This document shows, in pieces, positions 12,144-23,535 of a stretch of 64,000 bases of DNA. Position 1 is the first letter of the stretch, and the number at the start of each line of letters is the position of its first letter. Made by a program: the position numbers and the translations under genes. Source of the stretch: Mikania micrantha (lineage: Eukaryota > Streptophyta > Magnoliopsida > Asterales > Asteraceae); NCBI GenBank assembly GCA_009363875.1, contig CM018696.1, positions 15,519,975 to 15,583,974 on the forward strand, given 5' to 3'. The notes under the pieces are model-generated. The model made no database searches. It was not told where the DNA came from and worked only from the letters and a program-made list of their open reading frames with translations.

Positions 12144-15100
12144 GTGCAGAATGTCCCAACAGCTGCTCTAAACAGCTCTTGGATTGTTGATAGTGGGGCT
12201 TCAAGGCATATGACTGGCAATATTTCTCTGCTCTCAAACGTTCAATCTGCTCATGGTGGATATGTAGCTTTTGCCGGTGACAAAGGTGGTTTTATCACGG
12301 GAGAGGGAATCTTATCAAATGGGCAAGTTTCATTTGATAAAGTCAGATATGTCAAGAAATTGGAGAATAATCTTCTTTCTGTATCACAGATTTGTGATAA
12401 ACAGTACAATGTTCTCTTCGATGACTCCAAATGCTACATTCTTAAGGAAGGTGTGGTTAACCCTGAAGATTGGATCTTATTGTCAGCTCCTAGAAAGCAA
12501 GACTTGTATGTACTCAACATGGCCACAGCTTCAACAACATCCTCTAGAGCTTCATGTTTTATGACAAAGGCAACTGAGAAAGATTCAATCCTTTGGCATA
12601 AGAGGATGGGTCATTTGAGTCTACGCAAGATGAATCATTTGGTACATAACAATTTGGTTGAGGGGGTTACTCTAAAAAATTTCAAGCTGTCTGATGTCTG
12701 TGTATCCTGCAAGGAAGGAAAGCAAACCAAGCAGTCTCACAAGCCAAAGAAGTATCATTCAATCACTGTTCCTCTTGAGCTTCTCCATATGGATCTTTTT
12801 GGTCCTGTAAACCGCAGGAGTATAGCTGGAGATCAGTACTGTCTTGTCATCACCGATGAATTTTCTAGATACTCTTGGGTGTTCTTTCTAAAGGAGAAAT
12901 CTGAAACGTTTGATTGTATTCAAGTATTGGTTACCAAACTTGAATCTCTTTATAAGCTCAAGGTTCGTATACTCAGAACATATAATGGGACAGAATTCAA
13001 GAATCACAACATGGAGAATTTCTGTAATTTACGGGGAATTATTTAACAATTTAGTGCCCCTTATGTCCCGCAAATGAACGGTGTTGCTGAGCGAAAGAAC
13101 AGGACTTTGATTGAGGCTGCTAGGACAATGCTTGCTGATTCTTCTCTTCCAGTTCAATTTTGGAACGAGGTTGTAGCAAATGCTTGTTACACTTTGAATC
13201 GAGTTTTGGTAGTGAAAAGGCATGGGAAAACTTGCTTTGAACTGCTTCATAACAGAAAACCAAATCTTAAGTATCTTGAACCTTTCGGTGCACCATGCAC
13301 TATGCTTAAGAAACACGAGCAGGACAAGTTCAATGAGAAGGTGGAAGAATGGTACTTTCTTGGGTACAACATTCCAAATAAAAGAGTTTATAACAGATCA
13401 ACTCAAAATGTTGAAGAGTGGTACCATGTTGATGTTCAGAGAGATTCTATGCCCCCACCTGGGAAGGGTCCTGATTGGATGTTCAACTACTCTGATCTAT
13501 TTGACTCCTTCAATATGTCTCCCATGTATACTGATGAAGACGTTGCTGTTCAGATGATGTATGATGTACAAAATGCACCTGATGAACCTGTGCAACCTTC
13601 ATCCACCTCAATTCCTACAGGACAGACACATGATGACAGCTCAGACACAGACGACAACCCAGCTCCTCCAGCTGCCCCTGAACCAAATGTTGACAATCTT
13701 GTACCAGGTCTTGAGGATTTAAATCTGAACAATCTTGATCCACAGGTTGAAGTTCCTGCTCAGCCTGTTGGAAGAATTAATCGGATTCATCCTCAAGAAA
13801 ACATTATTGGAAGTCCATTAGATGGGGTTAAGACAAGAAACCAACTTTCTTCAGGGGGACTAGCAGACATTCTTGATTTTGCAGATGGAAGCTTTTGTGC
13901 CCATTCATGTTTCATCTCCCAAGTTGAGCCACGTACTGTCACTGAAGCTCTCAAGGAAGAATCTTGGGTTGATGCAATGCAAGAAGAACTCCTACAATTC
14001 AAGAAGTTAGGTGTCTGGCAACTTGTTGACAGACCAAAAGGTGTGAAAGTCATAGGCACCAGATGGGTTCTTCGTTGCAAGAAGGATGATCATGGGATCA
14101 TTGTGCGAAATATGGCACGTCTAGTTGTTCAAGGATTCAGACAAGTTGAAGGTTTGGACTATAATGAAGTATTTGCAACAGTTGCTCGACTTGAAGCAAT
14201 TCGTATTTTCTAGGCTTATGCATCCTTCAAGAAGTTTAAAGTTTATCAAATGGATGTCAGGAGTGCATTTCTTCATGGTGTGATAAGTGAAACAGTATAT
14301 GTCAGTCAACCTCCCAGGTTTGAGGATCCATTGCATCGAGACCAAGTCTACAAGTTAGACAAGGCCTTATATGGATTGCATCAAGCGCCGCGAGCATGGT
14401 ATGAGACGCTGTCTACTCACCTTCTGAACAACGGGTTCAGAAGAGGTGTCATTGACTATACACTGTTTATTCGAGAAAAGGATGGTGATCTACTCTTGGT
14501 GCAAGTCTATGTGGATGATATTATCTTCGGTTCGACAAATGATGTTCTGTGCAAAGAGTTTGAGATGGTTATGAAAGAGAAGTTCGAGATGAGCTCAATG
14601 GGAGAGATAAATTTTTTTCTGGGATTACAAGTGGATCAGTCTGAGGCAGGAATCTTCATTCATCAAACCAAATACGTTGGGGACATACTGAGCCGGTTCA
14701 GTATGTCTGATGCAAAGCCTGCTGGTACCCCACTGGCTGTCAATCATGGGATTACACCAGATGAAAAGGGGGAGTTAATTGATGCCACTATGTACCGAGG
14801 AATGATTGGTTCTCTTATGTATCTTACTGCTTCTCGGCCAGACATCATGTTCACTACATGCTTGTGTGCACGTTATCAATCAAAACCAAGAGTGTCTCAT
14901 CTGATTGCTGTGAAACGGATTATGCGTTATCTGAAGGGTACACCTGATCTTGGGTTATGGTACCCTAATGATGATAATTTTGAACTTACTGCATATAGTG
15001 ACTCAGATTATGGTGGCTACAAGAGAGATTTCAAGTCAACATCTGCGGGATGTCAGTTCTTTGGAACCCGATTAGTTACCTGGCAGTGCAAGAAGCAGAC

Positions 15101-15482
15101 GTCTGTGTCTACTTCAACCTGTGAAGCTGAATACATTGCTGCTGCTAGTTGTTGTTCTCAGATCATCTGGATCCAACAGCAACTAAGGGACTATGGGTTA
15201 CACTTTTCTAATACTCCTATATATGTTGATAACACTGCCGCCATAGCTGTCACTAAAAATCCTGTTCAGCACTCGAAAACAAAACACATCGACATTAAAT
15301 ATCACTTCATACGTGATTGTTTTGAAAAGAAATCAATCGATGTTGTTAAAATTCACACTGATCACTAGAAAGCCGATCTTTTCACAAAAGTTTTTGATAA
15401 ACCCAGATTTTTATATCTGTTATCGGCTAATGGTGTTTTCAACAAGAATGAAGTCCTACCTTCATCTGAATCTAACAAATGA
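12144..15482 (+). pseudogene. copia pol polyprotein (PR-INT-RT-RNase H), one frame with three premature stops
   Basis: One reading frame runs from 12144 to a TGA at 15480-15482, broken by TAA 13044-13046, TAG 14211-14213 and TAG 15366-15368. Domains in copia order: protease with DSGAS (12189); integrase HHCC (LWHKRMGH ... CVSC, ~12591-12710) and core (LLHMDLFGPV, ~12780); second core motif TYNGTEFKN at 12978, where the catalytic Asp is replaced by Tyr (codon 12981); NGVAERKNRT at 13077; RT with DVRSAFLHG (14253) and intact YVDDIIF (14508-14528); RNase H with AYSDSDYGG and STCEAEYIAA (15113). The stops plus the integrase substitution make it inactive. Some of the stops fit C-to-T change at CAA/CAG codons. 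Frame and order clearly identify copia. Confidence 0.93.
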
Positions 15483-16619
15483 TCATTGCCTTTCTTAGGT
15501 AGTTTTTGTTTTGTCTATTTCTTTCATTCAAGTTTTATTGTATAGTTTCTTTTCTTCATCAAAAACACAAAAAGATTTTCTGTTTTAGGTTTTTAGGGGG
15601 AGAAAGTATGCAATCTGAAAAACCAAAAACATTAAAAATTTGAAAAACCAAAAGCATTAAAAAATTATGAAAAATGAAAAAGTCCTCTTTAAGAAAGTAA
15701 TACGTTAATCTATCATGTCATAGAAGCTAAAGTAAATGTTAAAGCTGAAAACACATGAGAATCATAATGTGATGTACTGATAGGCCTATTTTACAAAATG
15801 AATAGACAATTTGTGATGACTTTGAAATTTTGATTGGTGGGATCTGTTTTAGTAAACCAGTTGAGTGAGAAATAGTTTTTGACTTAAATCAAGCATACAC
15901 CGGTCATCATAGAATCAAATGAGGTTTCAAACATAAACAAGCTGGTATTAAGCTTGAAGAAAAACAAAAACAAGCTGGTATTAAGCTTGAAGAAAAATTA
16001 AAGCAAGCTGGTATTAAGCTTGAGAAATACTTAAACAAAATAAGTTCGATTCCATACACGTGCCACATTGCTAGGACGAACCTAACTGAAGCCGTCCATT
16101 TGGATAGAACAAGAAAAATACAAAAAGATAATAAAAAAATGGAATCTTATAGAATTTGTGATGACTGGTATTAAGATATGTTGAAATGAGCTATAAACTG
16201 ATTTTGATCTTTAAATGGTTAAATGAAATGGGTAACGCAATCAGAAAAATGAGTGATCATAAATCTTGTTTAGAAGTTATGTAAAGTCAGGCTTAAGATT
16301 GGACAAATATATCAGTAATCATGATTATAGGACAAGTGTGTTTGAAGTGGAACATTCAGTGAAACTAATTTGATGTGATTAGGTGTATGTGTTAGTTTCT
16401 TAGAAGACTTCTCACAAAAACATGTGTTTCTTTGTATTTAGTTGCTAATTGTAGAAAATTACAAAAAGATTTTATATGTTCAACTTCAGTTTAGATGATC
16501 ATTTGTAGGTTCAGATATCTGTCTGATCTAAATCCTGAACCAACCAGACTAATCTTCATAAAGGGTATTGGGTTTTATAATTAAAATTGTCAAACCTTGA
16601 AATTGTTGTGTTTTGTATG
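15483..16619 (+). other. Non-coding spacer between pol and the third-ORF promoter
   Basis: No coding frame is recognisable. It begins with a polypurine-like 'taggggggaga' near 15592. It contains a threefold tandem repeat (15936-16030) and otherwise A-rich sequence. In a standard copia element the 3' LTR would follow pol closely, so this ~1.1 kb plus the following ORF is extra material. Confidence 0.6.
15936..16030. repeat. Threefold ~33 bp tandem repeat containing AAGCTGGTATTAAGCTTG
   Basis: Three copies of caagctggtattaagcttga separated by A-rich spacers. Each has a near-palindromic AAGCT...AGCTT core. Confidence 0.9.
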
Positions 16620-16624
16620 GAGTA

Positions 16625-16968
16625 TGGCTCATTCGTCCGAATGACCTTATTCGGAGAAAGAGTCATTCTGCGAATGACTAGTGCCGAATGACTTATTCGT
16701 CACTTTCATTCGGAGAATGACTCATGACAGAATAAGTTCATTCGGCGAATGACTTTAGGGCGAAACAACTCATTCGCATGACTCATTCGGCGAATGAGTA
16801 ACCCTATATAAGCATTCAATCGGCCGAACTACCCTCATTCTCCCATTTTTCATTCGGCTGATACTGTGTGTGCGACATTCGCCCGAATCACTCTCTCTCC
16901 TCAACTCACTTATTTTTCATCATTGTTACTGACTCAACCACTGATAATCCTGTTTCTTATCATCTCAG
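16625..16968 (+). promoter_or_regulatory. Putative internal promoter and untranslated first exon for the third ORF
   Basis: A cluster of ATTCGGCGAATGA palindromes (16625-16800) is followed by CTATATAAG (TATA at about 16804), then a CT-rich leader (ctctctctcctcaactcac near 16890). The layout, palindrome array then TATA then leader, copies that of the LTR U3-R (9676-9863). A plausible 5' splice site, CTCAG|GTACAG, is at 16968/16969. This is inference from layout; there is no expression evidence. Confidence 0.55.
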
Positions 16969-17530
16969 GTACAGATGGATCAAAGATTGTCAATTCTTGA
17001 CCATGGAATCATCAAAAACAGTTTATATCTTAGGATTTTAGGGTTTTCAGTTTCGCCCTTCAAATAAATGATCAAAATGGACTTAAAATCAAATATGTTT
17101 TGTTTTAAACTTGTTAGTCGGTCGATTCTGTACATGGATATATGATTTTTATAGGTTGATTTGAACTTTTTGTTAAAAGTGGTTGAAACTTGAACAGACA
17201 GCCGAATGACGCCATTCGGCGAATGGCTCATTCGGCGAATGGCTCATTCGGCGAATGAGGGTCATTCGGCGTATGTGGTTCATTCGGCGTATGAGGTTCA
17301 TTCAGCGAATGAAGATCATTCGGTGAATGACTCATTCGACTGAAGGACTCATTAGACGAATGAAGTCTATTCGACAAATGAAACTCATTCGGTGAATGAC
17401 TCATTCGGCCAAAGAACCCATTCGCCTAAATCAGTCTCATTAGACCAAATTGTTGCAATTGATTTTCTAATCTGATTTATATATTTTGATCAACTGAAAT
17501 GAACTAACATGTATATTCTTTGGTGTTCAG
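16969..17530 (+). other. Candidate leader intron carrying a second palindrome array
   Basis: Donor GTACAG at 16969. The acceptor tract TTCTTTGGTGTTCAG ends at 17530, two bases before the ATG of the third ORF (17532). The 562 bp interval holds another dense array of CATTCGGCGAATG variants (17205-17440). An alternative is no splicing, with a short upstream frame starting at the ATG at 16976. Confidence 0.45.
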
Positions 17531-17531
17531 T

Positions 17532-20500
17532 ATGGCAGGTTATAAATCAGTGACGAAGAACAATATCTGTGCTCATGTGGATCTCACCACTCCGAACGCC
17601 AAGCATTACACAGAGATCATCACATTTCTCAGGCGTTCGAGGATCTTTACGGCCATCTCTACTTTGCATGTGCCATATATTTCATATCAGTAGGATTTTT
17701 GGGCATCTGCTGATATTGACTGTGAAGCTAAGCCTACAGTCATTCGAGGCAAAGTTCTAGGACAGGACGTGGTCATTTCTGCTGAACACATCCGAAGAGT
17801 TTGTGGTTTTCAAGATGCACCTGATCAGCCGTATCTTCTGGATCGTTACTTGGTTCGAGGCTGCTTCATGAGGTGCAAGTATGAAGGAGATCTTGGAACT
17901 GGGATCCTGAACAAAGCATACACGTCTCCTCAGTTTAAGTACTTAGCACATGTACTTATACATTGCCTTGGGTCAAGGAGAGGAGGATTCTATGACATGA
18001 TAGAGACCATTCAGTGTGCCTTTGTTGCACTAGTGCTGAACCTGCCATTCAACTTCTCAGAAATGGTCTTCTCACATATGAAGGAGAATGTGACTCTGAA
18101 AGGGGATAAGAAGTTCTTGATGTATCCTCGTTTCTTGCAGCAGTTGATTGATGCACAGTTGCCGAATTTGCCAAAGATTAATGCAGACATCCTCAGGTTG
18201 GAGCACATGAATGACATTACTCTAAACAGAGTGATGTCATGCAGAGGCAAGGAAAGGAAGCCAGCAACTCGATCTTTATTTGTTCATCTTTCTAGGCCAG
18301 ATTACATAGCTCCTGTTGGTCGAAGATGGAGACATGATGATTCTGATTCGGATGTAGAAGATATTGTTGTGCCAGAAGATAGTGGTGATGATCATGGTGG
18401 TGAAGGTGGAGGTGGTGCAGGTGAAGGTGGAAGTGGTGTTGGTGATGCTGGTGTTAGATCAGTTATGGTGAGCACTGTTGGTGTTAGTGCTGATGTTGGT
18501 ACAGATGCTGGAGTTAGCACCTCCTTGGCTGCTGATGAGGATGTTGACATTGACTCACTGATGGAGCTAGATTTCATGACCACTACTACCTCCATAGTGA
18601 CTACTCCTCTTGATACTACAGTCACTGCATCTGCAGCAGATGAAGATGAGTCAGAGGACTCAAGTGAAGATGAAGGTGAAGCTGGTGCTGATGAGGCTGG
18701 TAGTTCTGATTCAGAAGATACACCAGATGAGGAGTTTGAGAGTGTCTGGGTTAGTGGCAGGCTGATAAAGAGAAAGAGGAAGAGAAGTGAAGCAGAGATG
18801 GAAGAGATCACTGATCCTTCATTTATTCCAGAGTTTGACATTTCTCCACCTCCTCGGTCCTCTGCTCCTGTCACTGCATTTCTGTTGCTACTACTCAATA
18901 TACTTCATCTCCTGCTGGATGGAGGAAAAGATCAAGATTCTCATTTCAGAGGAGGTCAGAACTGTCAGGTGCTGCCACATCTACTGTTATATCCGTGGCA
19001 TCAACTGCAGTTTCTTCACTTACAAGGTCAAGGGCCATTCATGTTAGTGCTACCACTGCCCCTCTGACCACCTCTATGACCCAGGCTCCCATTTTTACTG
19101 CTGCCTTTGTTGGTCCCTCCATCTCACGGGCTGACACTTTCATACCTACTGTTTCAGTTGTTGATCAGCTGAGCACACTGAACAGTATGGTACTTATATT
19201 GATGGAGAGGAGTCTTGAACATGAAAAGAAGAACAAAGAGCAGGAATTGATCATTGCTCAGCTTACACAACGAGTGGAGGAGCAGGATACCTTGCTTCTT
19301 CAAGCTGCCGATCAGAGAGCTGATCTACGGGCACGTTCTGCTCAGCAAGAGGAGCAGTTGCTGAAATATATTGATGAGCATCATCAGTTGGCATTAACTG
19401 TCACTGATTTCAGTGATCGGATCCTGTCCCTTAAGACTGAAAATGCCAGACTAGCTGAAATATAGAAGGCACTGTTGCTCATTCCGATGAATCAGACAAG
19501 GAAGAAACATAAGAAGGTGAAGAAGAAGAAGAGGAGTCTGAGGAGGAAAAGGTAGACTGTGAGGATTCAGAGAAAGATGATGAATCTGATGATGATGATA
19601 AGGACGGATCAGGAAGTGGGTCTTCTGGTTCATCAAGTGCTGATGATGATGATGATCAAGCCCCTTCTACATCTGAGACCCGGTCCAAAAAGGCAAATGA
19701 CAAGAAGAAACAGGCTCCTCCTCCATATCCTCCCAAACAGACTGTTGAACCAGATGCTACTGAGGAAGTAGATGATGTGCCTGTGAGACTTTACTTGACG
19801 AGACTCTCACTATGATTCTTGACGCTCAAGGCATTATACAGCACTCAGTTAGCTACGACAAGGAGGAGGGAGAGATTATACATTGCTTATCTAAGGAGCA
19901 AATTGCTGAGTTATTCAGGTTAAATCCTGATGAGGTTATCACTGAGGATACCTATGTTCCTGTTACTGATGAGCCTACTCCAGAGGCCTTTGATGATATA
20001 GATGAGGTTATTCTTGAAGACGTTACAAATGAGGAATATCCCAAGTACACATCAGCTGAGGAAGAGCAACCTGCATTTACTGATCAGTTTGATCAAGCAA
20101 CTGAAGATCTGCTGATCCAATACTTAGAAGAACATGTTGAGGTTAGCAAAGCCGAAGCTGATGATCAAAAGAAAAGAAAAGAAGAATGTCAGGCCTACTG
20201 GGTAGTCCTGAAAAGGGAAAGCATGATGAAGATGCCAGCCACACACAAGAAAGTCTACAGGACCAAAGGCTACAAGGCTAGAGGTCAAATCTTGAGCTGG
20301 GCATACTTTCATGATCTAGGGTGCTATGCGGTGAAGAGAGAGAGAGAGAGGAATTGATTACTTCAAACATCCTCATGATTTTAAGACGTTGCCAGGCTTT
20401 GAAGTTAATCAATTAGCATGTCTGAAGATGTTGTATAGTGAAGATTCAGGAATGTCTGCCTGGTTCTCTCGGCAAATCCAATACGAGTACAGAAAGAGAT

Positions 20501-20943
20501 GGGTGAACTTTCAGCCCCAACAGCCTGAACGTTATTATTTGCCAGATATTGATGGAGATACTCGAAAGCATAAGGTTATCCTGAAGTGGCTTCCTCCTAA
20601 AGTCTTGAAGAAGATTCTTTTACAGAAGATGCGTCAAGACTTTATGGAAGGCTTCCGATGGTGGTATTATGATGGACGGAATGGAGAGGCAGTGATTGTT
20701 TTATGCAAGGATAAGAAGTGGGAGACAGTAAGGATTTTTGAACCAATGTGGTTGACTAAATTGTCCCACAAAGATGTCCTATCACTTTATCATCATCAGA
20801 TTTTCTTTGGTGTACAGGACGTGGTACACGCACTTCAGTTCATGAGGGTTATCCGTATCTGCATCTGCTTAAAGATTCATGCTGGTGCAGATTGGAAAGC
20901 CATTTCTGAAAAGTATTTCAAGAAAGACGCTTCCAACGAGTGA
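17532..20943 (+). pseudogene. Third ORF of the copia element (post-pol, ~1,137 codons), degraded
   Basis: Begins MAGYKSVTKNNICAHVD at 17532 and ends with a TGA at 20941-20943. Segments in order: a globular N-terminal region (to about 18290; e.g. SAEHIRRVCGFQDAPDQ, LMYPRFLQQLIDAQLPN); a Gly- and Asp/Glu/Ser-rich acidic region (18330-18750) with a basic KRKRKRS cluster; a Ser/Thr-rich stretch; a predicted coiled coil (about 19145-19460); a second acidic region; and a C-terminal globular region (20360-20930; e.g. LKWLPPKVLKKILLQKMRQD, GFRWWYYDGRNGEAVIV). It is broken by TAG 17691, frameshifts near 18885, 19466 and 19790, TAA 19510, and slippage in the GA run at 20336-20351. It resembles accessory proteins I recall in Asteraceae SIRE-like elements, but I cannot name a function. 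It lies where SIRE elements carry an 'env-like' frame, yet I see no signal peptide or clear membrane helix. Confidence 0.75.
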
Positions 20944-20952
20944 ACTAGGTCC

Positions 20953-20960
20953 AAGGGGGA
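20953..20960 (+). promoter_or_regulatory. Polypurine tract of the copia element
   Basis: AAGGGGGA three bases before the 3' LTR start. It primes plus-strand DNA synthesis. Confidence 0.85.
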
Positions 20961-20963
20961 GTT

Positions 20964-21595
20964 TGTAGATGCACTTAATGTCCCTAGTTCAATTTTGTAT
21001 TAACCATCATGTATAGATTCAAATTATATTAATGAGAGTTGTCTTTATATATTGCTCGTAATGTTTACTATTGATTATATGATTGTTTGACATGGTTCAT
21101 TAATGTTTAAGTATCAATTCTGACCATTCGGGCGAATGACTCTACGAATAAAGTCATTCGGCCGAATGAACGCCCTAGCGAATGACATAGGCGATCGAAT
21201 GAGTCATTCGGCCGAATGACTCGTTCGTCTGACATGTCCATTCGGACTAGTCATTCGCCGAATGAGTTGTTTCAGCCACTCATTCGGCCGAATGACTACA
21301 GCATATAAATACAAGTTCAAATCATTTTAACCCTAACTTTTCTGGGTCCTCATTCTTCCAAGTGTACTCCAGTGTCAAACCCTTGAAGTTTTGAGCGATT
21401 CTTCATGTCCAACTTCGATTTTCAACCCATGGTGATCGATTCTCACTCGCACGTTGATTCTACTCACTCGATTCACCACGGTTGCTGTTGATTTCGATTG
21501 GAAAACCCTGGAATAGGATTCCGCACTATCCCAGAGGCTGTCAAGCAGATTTACTTTGGAACCGGGTTGTTTCCGAGCTCCTACGAGGTCCTACA
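20964..21595 (+). repeat. 3' LTR of the copia element
   Basis: 632 bp, aligned without gaps by eye to 9516-10147 with about 20 substitutions, mostly transitions. Followed by the TSD copy ttcat. Confidence 0.96.
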
Positions 21596-21600
21596 TTCAT

Positions 21601-23535
21601 CTTGACCGGTTCTTGGATCTCATTCAACAAGCGAAACATAACCTTTAATTCAATTCGACTGAAACAACAACCAAAATCAAATTCCTTTTACTGGAAGCTA
21701 GGAGACTTGATTCTGAAACTAAAGACACAAAGAACATCTTCTGAATCGCTCCCAATCTCGGTTTTACATGGGGATCATTTGCTTTATGGTTTTTACAACT
21801 CAGAATCAACGGATTGATCTATTTGAATTTCTAGGGTTCTTATGATCAAGACAAGCAAATGGGTTTGTGAATTAGTATAATTAAAACAATTATGAAAGAA
21901 ATATGATCCACATAGCATACTGGTTAAACCTCAGGAGTTTGAACGAAGGGTCGGGTGTTCGAAACAAGCTCTCCGTGTTTTTGGATTTTTCCCTTTTTAT
22001 TCTTTTATTTTTCTAACCAAATGAACTCTGAAAATTCTAAAAAAAATTCTGAAATTCTAAAATAATGTTTCTAATATTCTATAAAAATTTGGGAATTTTT
22101 CATAAATAAATATATTATTTTTCTATTTAAATGTTATTTAAATGGTTTTAAATATATAAAAAAAATACTAAAACATTTCTAAAAATTCTGCAAAAATTCC
22201 AAAAATTATAATTTAACTATAATAACATTCTAGAAATTTTAAATAATTTTTGGAATATTATTTTACAAATTTGCTATTTTGTTGTTTAAATAAACCTTAA
22301 AAAAATATAAGTATTGTTTATAAATGTAATTTAAAAAGACAGAAAATTAATTTTAAAATTCTGAGATTAATTGTATGATAATATAACTACAATTTTATTT
22401 ACAAACATATATATATTTTTAAAGATACCGTTCCTTAAAACTATTTTAAACTTATAAATTATTTTCTAAATTCATAAGTTATAAACATTTGTAAATTATT
22501 ATTTTATGGTGAGAAAACAATTATAAACATTTGGCCATCATCCTTATATTTATTTTAACTTTGATATTTCAAATTCATGTATAACAAAAGTCAAAAAAAT
22601 ATTTTTAAAGCATTATTATGTATTATAATAAATACAAATCAGAAGGGAATTACATGGACAAACATAAACATATATTTAGAAGGATCTAAGATATATTTTC
22701 TATATACTTAGGTTGATCTTTGATTCATCTCTTCCTAAACATAATCAAGCATTATTCAGAAATTCTATATCAACCACCTGTGATTTCTTACACTCCCTTT
22801 TTACATTTTTGTAATTTTTGGAATGTTATACATGTCTTATCAAATATGTTATTCTTGAGTCATAAACAAAATCAATGATGCAGTAGTTTAGTTTAAGGTA
22901 GAATTTGATTTGAATGCTATGTGTTGCCTACTTATTTGTATATATATGTGTTATTATTATGGGGATTATCATATACAATACATTAGTACTAGTAGCATTT
23001 GATTAACATGACTCATGTCATTGTTTATATTGAAGGTGAAATTGCCAAAAACATTTAGTATTACTAGTATCCTTTCTATAGTGACTTTGTGTCATTATGT
23101 TAGCAAAGGTGAAAATGCCAAAATCATATCAACAAATATTGTGGAACATATATATATTTAGATCATTTCTTATTAGACTATTATTGCATCTTATTTCTTA
23201 TATACATATATCAAATTGTATAAGAATCTCACCAACTATCCAAATAGTTGATCAAAACTTTATTTTACATGTGTAACAGGTTAGTAGCTTGGATGAAGAC
23301 AAATTTAGGTTTTTGGACCTAGTTAAATAAAACGACAATGTTATTTATTTTGGTTTGTTTGGAATTGTAATGTTGGATTTATGTTTGGTTGTTTGGGATA
23401 TTTTGAATGTTTGAATGGATGTTATGTTGAATTTAAATTGGATTATTAACTATTGAAACATACAAAGTTGCACTATGAGTTATAAACAATCACAATCATG
23501 CCCCAATGTATTCCGCCATAGGTTGGGGTGTGACA
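21601..23535 (+). repeat. 3' part of an older plus-strand gypsy-type LTR ('J')
   Basis: Ends TTGGGGTGTGACA at 23535. It carries the conserved block 'acatgtgtaacaggttagtagcttggatgaagac' found inverted in LTR I (about 5975-6025), so it is the same family in the opposite orientation. No PBS follows, so it is a solo LTR or fragment. The 5' end was not found. It contains a tRNA-like A/B-box stretch near 21905-21980. Confidence 0.6.
21912..21976 (+). repeat. tRNA-like (SINE-like) promoter stretch inside an LTR
   Basis: TAGCATACTGGTT fits a pol III A box and GGTGTTCGAAAC a B box, ~40 bp apart. There is no complete tRNA fold and no poly(A) tail, so it may be an old SINE head or coincidence. Confidence 0.35.

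Larger units (their letters stand above)
9516..21595 (+). mobile_element. Complete Ty1/copia retrotransposon, SIRE-like, 12,080 bp
   Basis: Two 632 bp direct LTRs (9516-10147, 20964-21595) are bounded by TG...CA and flanked by the 5 bp duplication ttcat (9511-9515, 21596-21600). Inside are a tRNA-Met-type PBS, a gag remnant, a protease-integrase-RT-RNase H frame in copia order, a large third frame after pol, and a polypurine tract. I count about 20 mismatches between the LTRs by eye (~3%), so insertion is fairly recent in plant-genome terms. Pol and the third frame carry stops and frameshifts, so this copy is not autonomous. The long size and a large frame after pol suggest the SIRE/Maximus lineage; that placement is inferred. 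Confidence 0.95.

Noticed and set aside
18392..18898. Ser/Pro-rich minus-strand frame of 168 codons
   Set aside because: Antisense of the acidic low-complexity region of the copia third ORF; a composition shadow.
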